DNA from: Hippasteria phrygiana
Taxonomy: Eukaryota; Echinodermata; Asteroidea; Valvatida; Goniasteridae
NCBI GenBank assembly: GCA_037893225.1
Contig: JAZGUH010000533.1
Span: forward strand, 1,674,001 to 1,738,000
Direction: 5' to 3'
Length of the DNA stretch: 64,000 nt
Both the position numbers and the translations under genes were made by a program. Numbering within the stretch: position 1 is the first letter of the stretch; each line of letters begins with the position of its first letter. Under the pieces are notes generated by a model. The model searched no databases. It had not been told where the DNA came from and saw only the letters and a program-made list of their open reading frames with translations. This document shows, piece by piece, positions 21,056-32,839 of this stretch.

Positions 21056-23405
21056 AAGGGAATAAATATGTGCTGGGCCAGTTTTAAACGTACGTTTAAA
21101 ACCGCCTTGGGGTAGTGCTGCAGCCGAACTGAACTAAAAATGGCCGAACATGGCCTTCTAAACCGAACCGAACCGAACCGAACCGAACTGAAATTGTCGG
21201 TTCGGAAGTTCGGCAAGCTTTACGTGCACATATTGATAGCGCTGGGAATGCATGCAATTATAGGACAAAGCGCGCACGGGCGGCACGGATGATATTGAAT
21301 TTACGTGTTGATAAGGCCCTTATTTTCGGCCTTATATTGTAGCAGGTTTGGACTCAACCACATGTACATGTACCGTGTAAATTACAATAGCCCAGGTATT
21401 GCATGCAATAGACAGTCGATAGAATAAAAAAAAAAGATAAAGCCTTTTCCATTCCAGGAAGGTAAAAAAAGACGTGAGGTAAAAATCATAAAAGACCAAG
21501 TCGCGACCACTTGCATCCGGCCATGTGATTTTTTATCCCTCTACCCCCGCCAAAAAAATGTAGTGTGCTCGAAAGCAAGCTCCGCCCAGTATGCAATGAT
21601 TGGTTGTTCACCTGGTGACACAACATGAATACAATGTATACATTTCTTGTTTTGTGGGGATGTGGGGATGCACAGAGACCAGGGATAAGATTTTAAGAAA
21701 ATAAAGTTTGAAATTTGTGACCGCGTACGGCGTGAAGCCCTTTATGGCGTGGAGCCAGGGCCCCCAAAACATATTAGATTCCAGGTACTCTGTAGTGCAA
21801 TCTTAGGCTTTCATGGACACCTTTTAGAACAAAAATATTTGCAAAATTTTACCCACAAAAATGGTGGTAGGATCATGCTACATGTACATTACTTCCAAGC
21901 AACTCCTGCCTTGCCACGGTGAATTATCATTTTTTGCAGCACTTTAACCATCAGTTCTTCTCTGCTCGCAAAAAAAATGTTGGGAAAAAAAATGTGCCAG
22001 ACTAAAATTACATTTTGTCAAGAGTTTTGATTTAATTGCATTTGTACTTTTTACGATAATTTCAAAAAATGGCTGTCCATTTTGCTTATCACGCACATTG
22101 CGCTAACAATCATGTACATGTACATGTACTCATAACGATCAACATGCCCAACTCAGCGCACAGTGCCCACATCGCCCCCGTGCATTGGCCCATGAACCTT
22201 TCGCAACAAGCCGGTCAATTCAGTTTTAAAAAACGCTGCAGGTAGGTAAAGCACGTGTGCATTGTGATTCACCTCCTGTTAGTCTATGGATTACACACGC
22301 GGCATCGCGATGTTTTTGGGCTGTCGCAATGTTTTTTTTTACGCGGTCGATTGACATGTGCGTGGCATTATATTCATGCATGGCTTACAGCATGCGCTTT
22401 TGGTGAAATAAAATAAAATAAAATAAAATAAAATAAAATAAGCGTTTCTTGTTACTATTTTGTTTTTCTGTCTCACGTCTTTCTTTCTATTTTATTTTAT
22501 TTTATTTCAGAACACTTTCATCTTCATTGGTGTTAAAATATCTGATACCATAATCAAAAGAAAGCTTTCTTAAATATGTCGGAAAGTCTAAAATGTCGGA
22601 ACTTAATTTTGAAAGTCGGAAGAATCTCATCACTGTGAAAGTTGTACTTGTGGGTAAGAGTTATTTACTCGGGGAGTGCAAGTAAATTTATTAGTGGGAT
22701 GGTTTTTTGAGCACTGGGAAATTTTTCCCCTTGACTTTGGCAGCAAGAAATTATGAAGTTGACTTTTTCATGCAAGATTAAATAAAACGTACATGCACAT
22801 GCGTGTTCTTCATGGAAATCTGAACATGTCCTAGACTCTTTGTTTCCCCGCCATTTAATCTTTCCTTGCTATAGTCCATTTTCACAAGCAGATTTCCATT
22901 TACAATAACTTTGGAAAATTAGACTTCCCGGCTGTGCTCTGAATCACTCGATGAAATCGTGACCATACGCTGAATATGCATTTAGGATAATTAGCTGCAG
23001 TAACCATTCAAACACTGAATATGCATTTCTGAAAATCAAATACAGTCAAGCATTGGTGCAGCGGTGGTCCAGGGGTGTGGCCATTGTGCCAGTCATTGTG
23101 AATTCTGCATCCTGCGGGTTTGGCAACATGCAAATCAACATGTAAAGACTGGGTGGGGAGCGGAGCTTGGGCCAGGGAATTCGCGGAAGGACATTTGTTC
23201 ATTGTATGCATGTACAATCGATCGGCGCGATGGCGATTGGAGAGATTTTTTTCAATGTACATGTACAGGTACTTCCGAACCCGAACCAAACCGATGTTCG
23301 AAAAAGAAAGTCCGGACCGGATCCGAACCGAGCCGAGCCGAACCGAACCGAACCGAACCTGGAGGATCAGTTGCAGCACTAGGCCCAGCACATATTTATT
23401 CCCTT
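21056..23405. mobile_element. 2.35 kb TIR element with subterminal CCGAA arrays
   Basis: Left end AAGGGAATAAATATGTGCTG and the same sequence inverted at the right end (23386-23405), followed inside by TAGTGCTGC on both sides. Both subterminal zones carry (CCGAA)n runs, at 21163-21190 and 23332-23358. No transposase is visible and no clear target duplication was found, so class assignment is open. Confidence 0.7.
22406..22507. repeat. Paired inverted AAAAT/ATTTT microsatellites
   Basis: A run of AAAAT units at 22406-22441 and a complementary run at 22488-22507 face each other across about 45 bp. Confidence 0.8.
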
Positions 23406-23560
23406 AGGATACATTCAGACGGGGGCTCAAGTTGATACAAAAGCAATTAGCCCTCGGGCCATTTAAATAAGACATCCTTAATCCAAACGTTCAGACAAAA
23501 AGGTTATGCCGGAATTGTGAAATGCCCCTGATGGAAAAGTACATGTACATGTAGCTCAAG

Positions 23561-23741
23561 TTAAAGGCCGGTTCATTACTTCACGCAAATGCGAATTTGT
23601 CATCATGAAACATTCGTGGCGAAGTTCGCACAAGTTGAAATGTGTTCAACTTTTGCAAATTCGCAGCGCGAATATTTTGCGTTGACGTCATAAATTTGCT
23701 TCGCATTCGTATTCGCGTGAAGTACTATGAACCGGCCTTAA
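23561..23741. mobile_element. TTAA-flanked MITE (AGGCCGGTTCAT ends)
   Basis: TTAA at 23561-23564 and 23738-23741. The ends aggccggttcattacttc and its inverted counterpart enclose an internally self-complementary body rich in gcgaat. A related but degenerate copy is at 26465-26602. A TTAA target suggests mobilisation by a piggyBac-type transposase. Confidence 0.65.
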
Positions 23742-24029
23742 CCCACCGGGGTTACACAATGCCAACACGGCATTCCTGACCTTCCGGACACCATACCAAA
23801 AAGCGTGCGACGGCCCAACTGCACTGTGTGGCGCGCCTACTAGCACACGGCATGGCCCAATGCACGTCGTGCCCTGATCGTGTTGCCAGGCTTGATCAGT
23901 ACCATGCATTGCATTTTCTAACAAAATTGGAAATGTTTCTCAGTGCCAGACATTTTTGCAATGACTGACCTTCATTGAAACAATATGACGAATAAAGTGG
24001 AAAATAATAAATTGCAATTATCTCTCAAG

Positions 24030-24154
24030 GTTTGGGATGTGTCAAGAGAGTCATGTGTGACATTAAGGAGGAGTGGTGGAGGAGGTGTGTCATTACTCAG
24101 ATGGTCAGCTGATAATTCAAAGCTGTTTGCTGCTACACCCTCAGATATGTTTAG
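24030..24154 (+). CDS. AAAS: AAAS exon c
   Basis: Encodes VWDVSRESCVTLRRSGGGGV then SLLRWSADNSKLFAATPSDM-F(R), matching human [42 protein letters not shown]. Acceptor TCTCAAG, donor GTATGT at 24155. Starts in phase 0 after exon b and ends with a split arginine (AG|A). Confidence 0.93.
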
Positions 24155-24200
24155 GTATGTAAACATGCTGTCCACTTTGTTTCCTACTTACATTGTACAT

Positions 24201-24831
24201 GTACCTGTTGGACCTATTACTGCATATTTCCTTATTACCGCTAAAGTAAAGATTTGCTATAGCATGCCACAGAGCCCTCCTACGTTAATTAGTGCCCCAA
24301 ATAGTCAGAGCCCGCACCAATATCGTCCTCTTTTTCTTTAGCGCTCGATGAGCATTACTGGTTTTAACTCTAACCCTGCTAAATCCAGCAATTTTAAGAA
24401 GTCCTCAAAACACGTAAGTACGGAGCCCCGTGGTCTGCTTCAAGTATCAGTCCCACCGATCCTATCAGATGTGCGGCGGGACTTTTGTGGGCTTGAGCCA
24501 GGCCGGTGGCTAATGGAATTGGCTGCCAGGTTTAACCCAGCACCCAATCCCGGACCACTGCGTCAGACCCAAAGCGTGCCTGTAGCACCTGGTCAATCCC
24601 ATAGCGTGCTGGTGGCACCCGGAGTTCTTTCCGACGTTCCTTCGGGAATATCGGAATTGATAGCTCGCCGCCAGGCATCGGAAAACCGATTCCGGCCAAA
24701 AAATAAAAGGCATCGGGCCCGTAAATCCCACTGCCACCATTATTCTAGCACTTCAACAAGCGACAGTGTCAGCACATCGCCGGCCACCGGCCAGTCATCA
24801 GACCGCCCACATCGTCGTTAAGTATTAACCA
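24201..24831 (+). mobile_element. DIRS copy 4: 5' fragment (left ITR plus gag start)
   Basis: 24201-24231 (gtacctgttggacctattac...) resembles the DIRS left end ttacccgtagagccactac-taatgcatatttcc. An ORF with ATG at 24348 and stop at 24821 encodes a proline-rich protein with a basic patch RPKNKRHRARKSHCHH, organised like copy 1 gag. The copy is cut off just before a 24-base C run (24832-24855). No RT follows. Homology is through organisation and ITR only. Confidence 0.5.
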
Positions 24832-24855
24832 CCCCCCCCCCCCCCCCCCCCCCCC

Positions 24856-26464
24856 TGACACTGCAGTAAAAGCCACAAGTTGCTTTATTTTCGGAGGTTT
24901 CAGATTTAGTTGTACAAAATGCAATGCTTTCAAAATTACAATTATGATTTTGAGGATGACAAAGATTGGTATGACTTTATCTAAGGTCTACCATGTTAGC
25001 GGTTCACATATATAAAAGTAGTCTTCCCTATAATATTATGTGGATGGTAAACCATCTGTGTGTGATGCAAGATTGGAAAAAGTATGGTCGACTTTGTTTT
25101 AGTTGTCCATGATGGTAATTTATTTTTTCTGGGGTTTATTTTTCGCAAGTATTGGATGATCCCAGTATTACATGTGTGTGACATCCATATTGTAGACTAT
25201 TATTTGCCTCATGGATAAAAATTTGTGAGCCAAGCATATAAATTTGTGCTTTTTACGTTTGATTGTTAATCATTTGATAAAACAAACACCCAAATTCATT
25301 AATCTGTTTAAAGATAGATTAAATATTGATACATTACATGTGTAATGCAGAAAAAAGGCAATTTTCATGGACCACAGAACAAATAATCAAAATTCTGTGG
25401 AGTGCGAATAAATAAATTTATACAACCGTTCTTGAAGCAAACTGTTACTATTTCTAAGATAAAAGAACCTTTCCATGTTATGGGTGTGACACAAGTTATA
25501 TTTGTGACACTTTGTGATCTTGCCAATGTATTGAACTGGTTTATTGTTGCAAGAGGTTTGAGTTATTCTGTGCCAAATCACCTGAATTTCAAAAAGTTGT
25601 CAGGTCTGAGTCGGTATAAAAAATGGTAAAATGTTACACTGAGTATCTCTTTACATCTTTAAAAGAAAACATGATATATGGAAGTTTAGATAAGAATCTG
25701 ACACGTTATATGCCATCGGGCCTATGAAAAATCTTTTTAAAAATTCACTGACGCAACTACGAATAAAAAAGGGACCAGAGTGGATTTCCAGGGGGCCAGA
25801 AATGACTTGGGCGCTAAAAGTTTGGCTATGTATATGATATGTGGATTTATTTGTATGAAAGGTTTTGTCTAAATCTGAGTCAAACCACTAACAACCTGTG
25901 TGAGTTGGCACAGAATGACCATTTGCAAATGTGTATGTATGTGTATAAAACATTGTTGCATATCCAAATTTATCAGTTGGGGGTTATACACTTCCATACC
26001 ATACATTGTCTATATGAACTTGCCTGTCTGTCTCTCTTTTTGTACTTTTTGTTTGCCTGTTTTTTTGTTGGTTTTTGATTGGTTGGTAGTTGCTTTTTTT
26101 TTAAGGTGTTGGTTTTGTCTTGAATTTGGGGTCAGACTTGCATAGCTCTTGAACAAAAAAGCTGCCACTATGGCTAGAAATCACAGTTCCGATGAATGAT
26201 GCATTATTTGCACAATGCTGACTTTAAACAGTGATCTGACCATGCATGGCGCATCTGCTTGGTAAAGTGGGGACGAAAGAGCAAATTCCAGTTATTGTGG
26301 TGCCTCTTTCTTCTAGTGTTTTATCAAGAATGGTCAATTTATACGTACATATGTGTTAGTGTACATATACAGAAAACTGAGAATATTATTTTCTTTGTAT
26401 AATGGTGCTGTATTGCACTGTTTGATAATTAACTTAAAAGATTAAATTGAATCAGCACTCAATC
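24856..26464. other. AAAS intron, nothing recognised
   Basis: AT-rich, without exon or paired repeat ends. A short inverted pair at 25326-25350 (acattacatgtgtaatg) is too small to classify. Confidence 0.45.
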
Positions 26465-26602
26465 TTAAGTCCGGTTCATACTTCATGCGAATGCGAAGCA
26501 AATTCGTTAAGGTAACAGAGAACGTCACAATGAAACTTCAATTGTTGACATCATGAAATTCACTTCGCATTCGCATCCGCATGAAGTATGAACCGGGCTT
26601 TA
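26465..26602. mobile_element. MITE related to the 23561 element
   Basis: Ends ccggttcatacttcatgcg and its inverted copy tgcggatgcgaagtg/catgaagtatgaaccggg enclose a short loop. The left flank is TTAA, the right TTTA, so it is an older copy. Confidence 0.6.
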
Positions 26603-26652
26603 GTAGGATGGCCGAGCTTTCAGACTGCAACTGCAATTCTAGGTTACCTGAT

Positions 26653-26819
26653 CAGTGGCGTATCCAGCGGAGGGGGGGGGGGGGGGGGGGAACTTGCCCC
26701 CCCCCCACCCCCCCAGCGGCATTTGAAGCATCATAAAAAAGAAAGTGTTTTTAAGATGTTTTTAAGACGATTCAGATGTTGTTTGCCCTCCCTGGCACAA
26801 AAAGCTGGATACGCTACTG
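26653..26819. mobile_element. 167-bp hAT MITE with G/C homopolymer core and perfect TSD
   Basis: TIRs CAGTGGCGTATCCAGC and, inverted, CAGTAGCGTATCCAGC. An exact 8-bp duplication TACCTGAT lies at 26645-26652 and 26820-26827. The core has a 19-base G run and then C runs. A second copy is at 28356-28498 and one end is seen at 48395. Confidence 0.85.
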
Positions 26820-27219
26820 TACCTGATACAGACGCTTCGTCGGTGTTTGAAAGGGTCTGGCAAGGCACCACTTGGTTTTTCCTTGTATATACATGTAGTT
26901 TGCCACATCTCTGGCATGTGATGCAATACCGGTATACATGTAGCGATGGAGTGATTGAAGATGGAGTGCTCTGCATTCAGACCTCGACCTGATGCAGACC
27001 ATTAGGCCCTGAAGGACTAGGTCTGAAAGCTTGGCCATCCTACATAAGACTTTAGTTAGCACTGATTCAATTAATTCCTTTTTATGTATGTATGAATATG
27101 TGTACAAAGAGTGTATGTAAATTTCTGACAAATTTCATTTCAAAGCAGAATAAGGGCTAGTTATGATTTCAAGCCTTGCATTTTGTTAACAATTTATTGC
27201 TTTATCTTGTTCTTGAAAG

Positions 27220-27453
27220 AGTTTGGGAGACACACAACTGGACATGTGAGAAGTGGATGTGTTTCTCGGGTCACTGCCAAGCAGCCTGCTGGAGCCCTGA
27301 CAGTACCATACTGCTGTTCTGTACTGACAATGAGCCTATTATATATGCCCTTGCATTCAAGGCGATTGGGGATATTGTTGGAGGGGCTGGAGCTGCTGTC
27401 AAGTGTGCTGATTTGTCTGATGTCATGTTGCAATGTGATGGAGAGGAAATTAG
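27220..27453 (+). CDS. AAAS: AAAS exon d
   Basis: Encodes VWETHNWTCEKWMCFSGHCQ, AACWSPDSTILLFCTDNEPI and a continuation ending KCADLSDVMLQCDGEEI, matching human [44 protein letters not shown]...VADLSETTIQTPDGEE. The acceptor TCTTGAAAG ends at 27219 and the donor GTAAAG starts at 27454. The first base completes the arginine from exon c. It ends with AG, completed by T (serine) in exon e. Confidence 0.93.
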
Positions 27454-28355
27454 GTAAAGTACATTTCTGATTTTGTAAAGAATCTACAAACCTTTCACCT
27501 TTGTGTTCTCTAAAGCTTCACTTGGTACAGTTTTCCCATTCAACTCTTCATTTAAACAGTCTTTTGATAGCAGATTCTTGAATTCTATAGTGTTTCAGTG
27601 CATGTGAAATTGGCCTACATGTATACAATCATTTCCATGTGCTTTGTGCAGAACTCGAGGATGATTATAGACTATGCTCGTAGGACATTTGTCCGACCAT
27701 ACACTGTATGCTACCACCTTATGTAAAGTTCATTGTACATGTATTATTATGTACCCTCATGTTGGAGTTCTCACCAATGGTGGAAGTTACCCTGCTTGGG
27801 TCTACAGGTCTGAAAATTTGGATGATTTCTCTGGAATCTGTTGAAGAATTGTCCTCTATTTAGATCTGGGCCCAGTAAAACTGTAAGGGTAGTAGGGCTG
27901 GCAATTTAAAATGTCACTAACCCTATCACCTACATCTGATTGTAAGTAATGTAACCCCTTACCTAGAGTGGCTTTTAGCCTTGTATTGGGTGATTTCAAT
28001 AAAAGAAAAATGTGCCAGTACATACTCACATGTTGAAATACATGTCCACGACAAAGCATGTTGGATGACATGGAAATCAAGAAGCCTGTATTGGCAAATT
28101 TCCCAATAGCTCTGAATTTGGTCCAGCGGAACTCATCTGTGATGCTAAATGTTACATGTAGCAATATATCAAATTGCATTTTTCAAAAATTAATTTATTC
28201 TTGACCAGTGCTAAACACATTGCTCAATTTGTAATTATTTGTAAATGGTCCTGTGGAACTCATCTCTTGCTTTGGTGCATGCCCCTGCTGAATAATGTGT
28301 GTCTGTCTTTGAAGAAGCCACCACACCAACCAAGTAGATGTTACACCCTAATCAC

Positions 28356-28498
28356 CAGTGGATGACCCACCCTTGCCCCCCCCCCCCCCTCCCCCGGCAT
28401 TTGAGGCATCATAAAAGGATATAGTGTTTTTGCAACGGTTTTAAGAAGGTTCAGACGTTGTGTGCCCTCCCTGTCACAAAAAGCTGGATACGCTACTG
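28356..28498. mobile_element. hAT MITE, second degenerate copy of the 26653 family
   Basis: The right end agctggatacgctactg is identical in form to the 26653 copy, the left end CAGTGGATGACCCA is diverged, and the body (ggcatttgaggcatcataaaa) is shared. No target duplication remains. Confidence 0.7.
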
Positions 28499-28704
28499 CC
28501 CGAGCCGAACCTGGTACATGTATTCCCTTAATAGCAACACTCTCCAATTCAGTTAAGCTTTTCTGAATGTTCACTTGCTGAGTGCTATATATTTCTTAAC
28601 TCGGACAAATTAGAATGCAGACAGATAAACATCAATTGTTGATGATTTATGATGTTTTGTTTTTGAATTATTTTGTTATAACATGTGGTTAAACTATTTT
28701 TCAG

Positions 28705-28848
28705 TGTTGGAGGTCTGATTCAGGACATAGCATGGGATCCTACTGGTGAGAGACTAGCTGTCTTATTTCAGCCAAGTGCGAGAGGCACTAAGGACCTGAT
28801 TGCACTCTTCAATACTAGACTCGAACCTGTTTTAGAACTCATTCCAAG
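28705..28848 (+). CDS. AAAS: AAAS exon e
   Basis: Encodes VGGLIQDIAWDPTGERLAVL, FQPSARGTKDLIALFNTRLE and PVLELIP, matching human [20 protein letters not shown]...VILLFRTRNSPVFELLP. The acceptor TTTTTCAG ends at 28704 and the donor GTAACA starts at 28849. A split serine (AG|T) links to exon f across a 6.7 kb intron that contains DIRS copy 2. Confidence 0.93.
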
Positions 28849-29550
28849 GTAACATTGATTTGTAAGTTGTAGTTAAGCATTCCATGATGAAACCAGTAAT
28901 TAACAACTTCTTTTTATAGTGTCCTCTAATAGAATGTACAAAAGAAAAAAAGATCACACATTGGTACTTTTTTAACCACTGTTAAAAAGAAGACTTTTAA
29001 GGGAGCCTGTTACACCATCTTTTCTCCAAAGTCACCATTGAAAAATGAAAATTGAGAAGTTCTGTTTTACTTGCATGTAATTTTGACATGACTTCAGTGT
29101 TTCATGCCAAAGAAGTACTTGATCATTTAGATGATTTTCCAGACTATTCTCTAAATTTAAGCAGGATTTTTACCCCCATGACCTTGATGTGATATTTAGA
29201 ACTGATTGCTCAGTCCTTTCATGGAGCCTGTGGAAAGAAATTCACAAGCTTACTTGTGTGGGAGCGAGCGAGCGAGCAAGCAGATTATCAAATCTGATGA
29301 AGCACAGTTGTTGCTACGAAAGCTCAGCAAGATCTGTGTACCTGTCCAAGTTTCTTCTAGTTCTCTTTTAGAAATTATGTGCAAGTGAGAAAGAGGTATT
29401 TTGCATTGATTATTTATTGCACTTGATGCCAGTGCATACCCGGTAGTAGCAAATTTGGTTTGTGACTAAATGTTGCTGAGACTCTTAGCCAAGAATGGAA
29501 ATTTTAAGGCCTGATTTCATCCTCATCTTCAGGTTCTGCTGCAATGCCAA
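28849..29550. other. AAAS intron, nothing recognised
   Basis: No exon or TE end recognised; gcgagcgagcga microrepeat near 29264. Confidence 0.4.
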
Positions 29551-29693
29551 CATTGACTATTGGACTTCAATTGGATTGTTGGAGATGTTTAATTTAACAA
29601 TGGATTGAAACTGCACAAACAGCGGCAAATGGCGTCATCCGGCCTGGTGGCACATTTTGTTTATGCCATATGGCGTCATCTGTACGCAAGGGG
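29551..29693. repeat. Half copy of the 13209 MITE, inverted
   Basis: Shares aatggcgtcatccggcctggtg and the terminal gtacgcaaggggtt, in opposite orientation to 13209-13427. The other end is missing. Confidence 0.5.
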
Positions 29694-29894
29694 TTAAGGT
29701 GATTGTTCACCCACCTCCTACAATTCCAGAGAATTTGTGTTGACCTAGTGTTGATGAGTAGGGTGTTTAGAAATAATCCTTAAAAAATGCTAGGTTTAGC
29801 TTAATTGGATCTGAAAATATTGCCCATTACAGATGGCATGTACAAAACTGGTTTGTCCGCTGTCTTCAACATGCTTCATTTACAATCACCTTAA
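29694..29894. mobile_element. TTAA-flanked MITE (GGTGATTGT ends)
   Basis: TTAA at 29694-29697 and 29891-29894 with inverted ends GGTGATTGTTCACC and GGTGATTGTAAATG. 201 bp, non-coding. Confidence 0.6.
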
Positions 29895-31176
29895 ACTTGG
29901 GTTAACTTTTTTTTAAACCACCCTGTATCTATATAATGAGTTGCCATATATTTTTTCATGCAATGCAATGGACTTCAGTCCATATTGTGTTATCATTCTT
30001 GCATAATCCATTGCTTTTCATACATTTTCATGAATTTCTGATCAAATGAACCAAAACAGCACACCTGTGAATTCTCATCAAGACCTTAGTCTGGGTAATA
30101 ATGATTTATACATGTTTTGCTGGCTGGAAAAATTGTTTTTAAAAGATGCATTTTTTGTAACTAAACGTGTTCTCGTTCCGAGAATGAATTTTTAAGTCCA
30201 GTGTCACATGGCATTAAGTGTCAGTAAAAATTGTGTTTTGCACAAAACAGCTTGTTGGTAATTTTTTAATAATTAAAAAACACATTACAATGCTTGTAGT
30301 TTAACATCTGTTAAAAACATAATTACATCTTAATTTCAGAGATGAGTTGTAAGAATGTTTGCACATTTGTACCAAATTTCCAGCAATTTGAAACTCAAAA
30401 TTGGCCCTTTAAGTTAAAAATCTTAAAAATAAGGCCAAAACTTTTGCACCATCTGCCATTAAGCCAAATAGGGATGATCAGTTGTCCCCGCATCTGGGGT
30501 GTTCATGCACTCAGCATCACAGTCAGTGGTGTTGGGGCTGGCTAGCCCAATTTGGGTGAAAAGTGAAAAGTAGTAGCCTGCCGGTGAACTGTAGAGCACT
30601 CAAGTCAACCTCTCCTCCATGCGGTGTACCATGGAAACTAGCATCTGTTTTAGAAATGTTTTCGAAACAGCCAATAAACAGGTATACAACTCTGTTGTCT
30701 TTTCATTTATTAGTCAACGAGATGTGCCGGGAGAGCACTCACCTCATCCTTTAACAGCCCGCTCCCCCTCCCTTTCCCGGGGAGAGACGATCACTCGCAT
30801 CGCCCTTCTCACTCCATGTGTTAGCCACCTCTCTAGCGAGGTTCCCGTACGATCGAGCCTCCGGGTAGAACTCGCCTCACCCTTTCGAAGCTCGTATTTT
30901 TTTCTTGGTCACACGCCGGTAGGCGGACCAGTGATAAATCCCAAGAGGGAGAGATGGTCATTCGCACCGCCCTCTCACCTACATGTATGGTGTTAGCCAC
31001 CTCTGTAGCTATGTCCCCGTACGGGAAAAGGGATTCGTCCTCTCCCATCGGGGGGCTAACTTAACGTGCCGAGTAGGCAGCGGTCGCCGAGCTGCGCTCC
31101 TCCGCTCGCTCAGTGCCGTTGGGCATTCACTGTACATCGCGGTCAGTCTCCCGTAGCGGAACTGCCTCGTACCGGT

Positions 31177-31786
31177 ATGGCCCAAGTGGGATCCCGGGTG
31201 GATAAGTCTCCTCCCCCCACCCCCACGACCCTGCCAGCGCTGACTCGCAAGGGGCTCGCGGTCAAGAAGACCGGAACGCGGGCTTCTGCGGGCGGCCTCA
31301 GGGCTAAGCCCTCAAAGAAAATCATGGCTCAATCCGATCTGCAATCGTCCACGGATCTGCCAGGGACACCTACCCGGATCACCAGCGACGGATATAACGC
31401 GTTCACAAAGTCGAACAGGGGCCCACGAGCCCAACATGGGCCTCCGCCATCGAGGTTTTCGACCAGACTTACCCGGGGTTAGCGATTTGGATTTGCCGGG
31501 CCCCTTCGCCAGGATGGACCTGAGCCAGTCCCCAAGCGGACTAGAGTCCGACTACGGGCAGCTATCGGGGATTCCAGCGCTGGAGGTGTCTCCTGCGAGC
31601 GCCAAACATAAGCGGAGCTTGTCGTTTTCATCAGAAGACTCTCAGCGAAAGAAAACGCGTAGCTCCCGCCGAAAGGAAGGTTCGGGCGTGACTTCTGCTG
31701 ACCGCATGCTCGCCTTCCAGAATATTAGCCACGCATTGTCTGCCTTGGTGCAACGACCAGGTGGCCTCGCAACGGACCCCCCCTGA
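31177..31786 (+). pseudogene. DIRS copy 2 gag-like ORF
   Basis: ATG at 31177 (MAQVGSRVDKSPPPTPTTLP), basic and proline-rich. A frameshift falls near 31440-31480, after which coding continues (SDLDLPGPFARMDLS...KHKRSLSFSSEDSQRKKTRSS) to a stop at 31784. It lacks the GQLAP heptads of copy 1, so the two copies represent different DIRS lineages. Confidence 0.6.
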
Positions 31787-31803
31787 AACACCTGATACGT
31801 GGA

Positions 31804-32515
31804 ATGTTTATCGAGCGGCCATCTGTACGTCGACTCGTGCCAACATGGGACCTGGGATGGGTACTCCAGCTGCTTACCGGAGCTCTCTTTGAACCTACCG
31901 GTCAGGCATCGCTAATACACATGAGCGTGAAACTTGCATTTCTCCTAGCAGTGGCAACATCACGCCGAAGAAGTGAGCTGCAGGCACTATTGATTGCAAG
32001 GGGACACTTTCGCTGGGAACCCGGTGGGTTACGACTAGTCCCAGCAGTCGGCTTCCTGACCAAAAACCAGATCTTCTCGTTTGACCCCCCAGACATCTTT
32101 GTGCCCAGCATGGGGTCCCACTCAGGGGTCCCCTCGGATAAACTTTGGTGCCCAGTTAGGGCCCTCAAATGGTACCTGTCACGAACACAACCGCTCAGAG
32201 GAGATACTCAACAACTGTTCGTGATCACGACACATCCTCATAGCCCTGCGACATGTGACACTATAGCACGCTGGGTGGTAGCGGCGGTTAAGTTCGCTAA
32301 CCCAAACTGGCCAGCGCCTGCAGACAGACTGGTTCACCAAAACATACGTGCACACGATGTTAGAGCCATCTCCACCTCGTGGGCCTACTTCAGGGGTGTG
32401 CCGATTATGGCGGCATGCTAGAAGTCCCCCACCACATTCTCCTCATGCTACTTGAGAGATGTGCTGCAGTCGGAGGCATCTCGGGCAGGACAGTGCTAAT
32501 GACAGCAAAGTGGAC
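31804..32515 (+). pseudogene. DIRS copy 2 tyrosine recombinase
   Basis: AFLLAVATSRRRSELQALLI carries the first catalytic arginine region. Then come FDPPDIFVPSM, KLWCPVRALKWYL and RAHDVRAISTSWAYFRGVPI (H-x-x-R). The conserved tryptophan position is TAG at 32419-32421. The same frame continues KSPTTFSSCYLRDVLQ with the catalytic tyrosine. It is therefore a nearly full-length C-terminal core killed by one Trp-to-stop change. Confidence 0.8.
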
Positions 32516-32684
32516 AGCCCAGGGATCTACCTCAAGGAGAGATGCTCCCTTGACTCAGCTGGGACTATCAGCTGAGGAGGATGCCATTTCTTCTTAAGTT
32601 TGGTCCTACCCTTAGGCCCCGTAATACTTATCGGTGCCCAGCCCGTTGTGCATTGTCCCCACTTCCCACCACCAAATAACGGTG

Positions 32685-32790
32685 CTACTCTGCATAAAGT
32701 ACATGTTATTTAGGTAAGATTAATGCAGTAGACTCCACCACAGTAATGTGGGTCGATTTTACTAGAGAATACTTACCCAAATAACACTCC
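32685..32790. repeat. DIRS copy 2 internal complementary region
   Basis: tacatgttatttaggtaag is followed by the inverted right-end extension (cagtaatgtgggtc...agagaatacttacccaaataac), mirroring the right end at 35000-35072. A 26-base C run follows at 32797-32822. Confidence 0.65.
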
Positions 32791-32839
32791 CGGCCGCCCC
32801 CCCCCCCCCCCCCCCCCCCCCCACTCGATGGCTTTTCAG

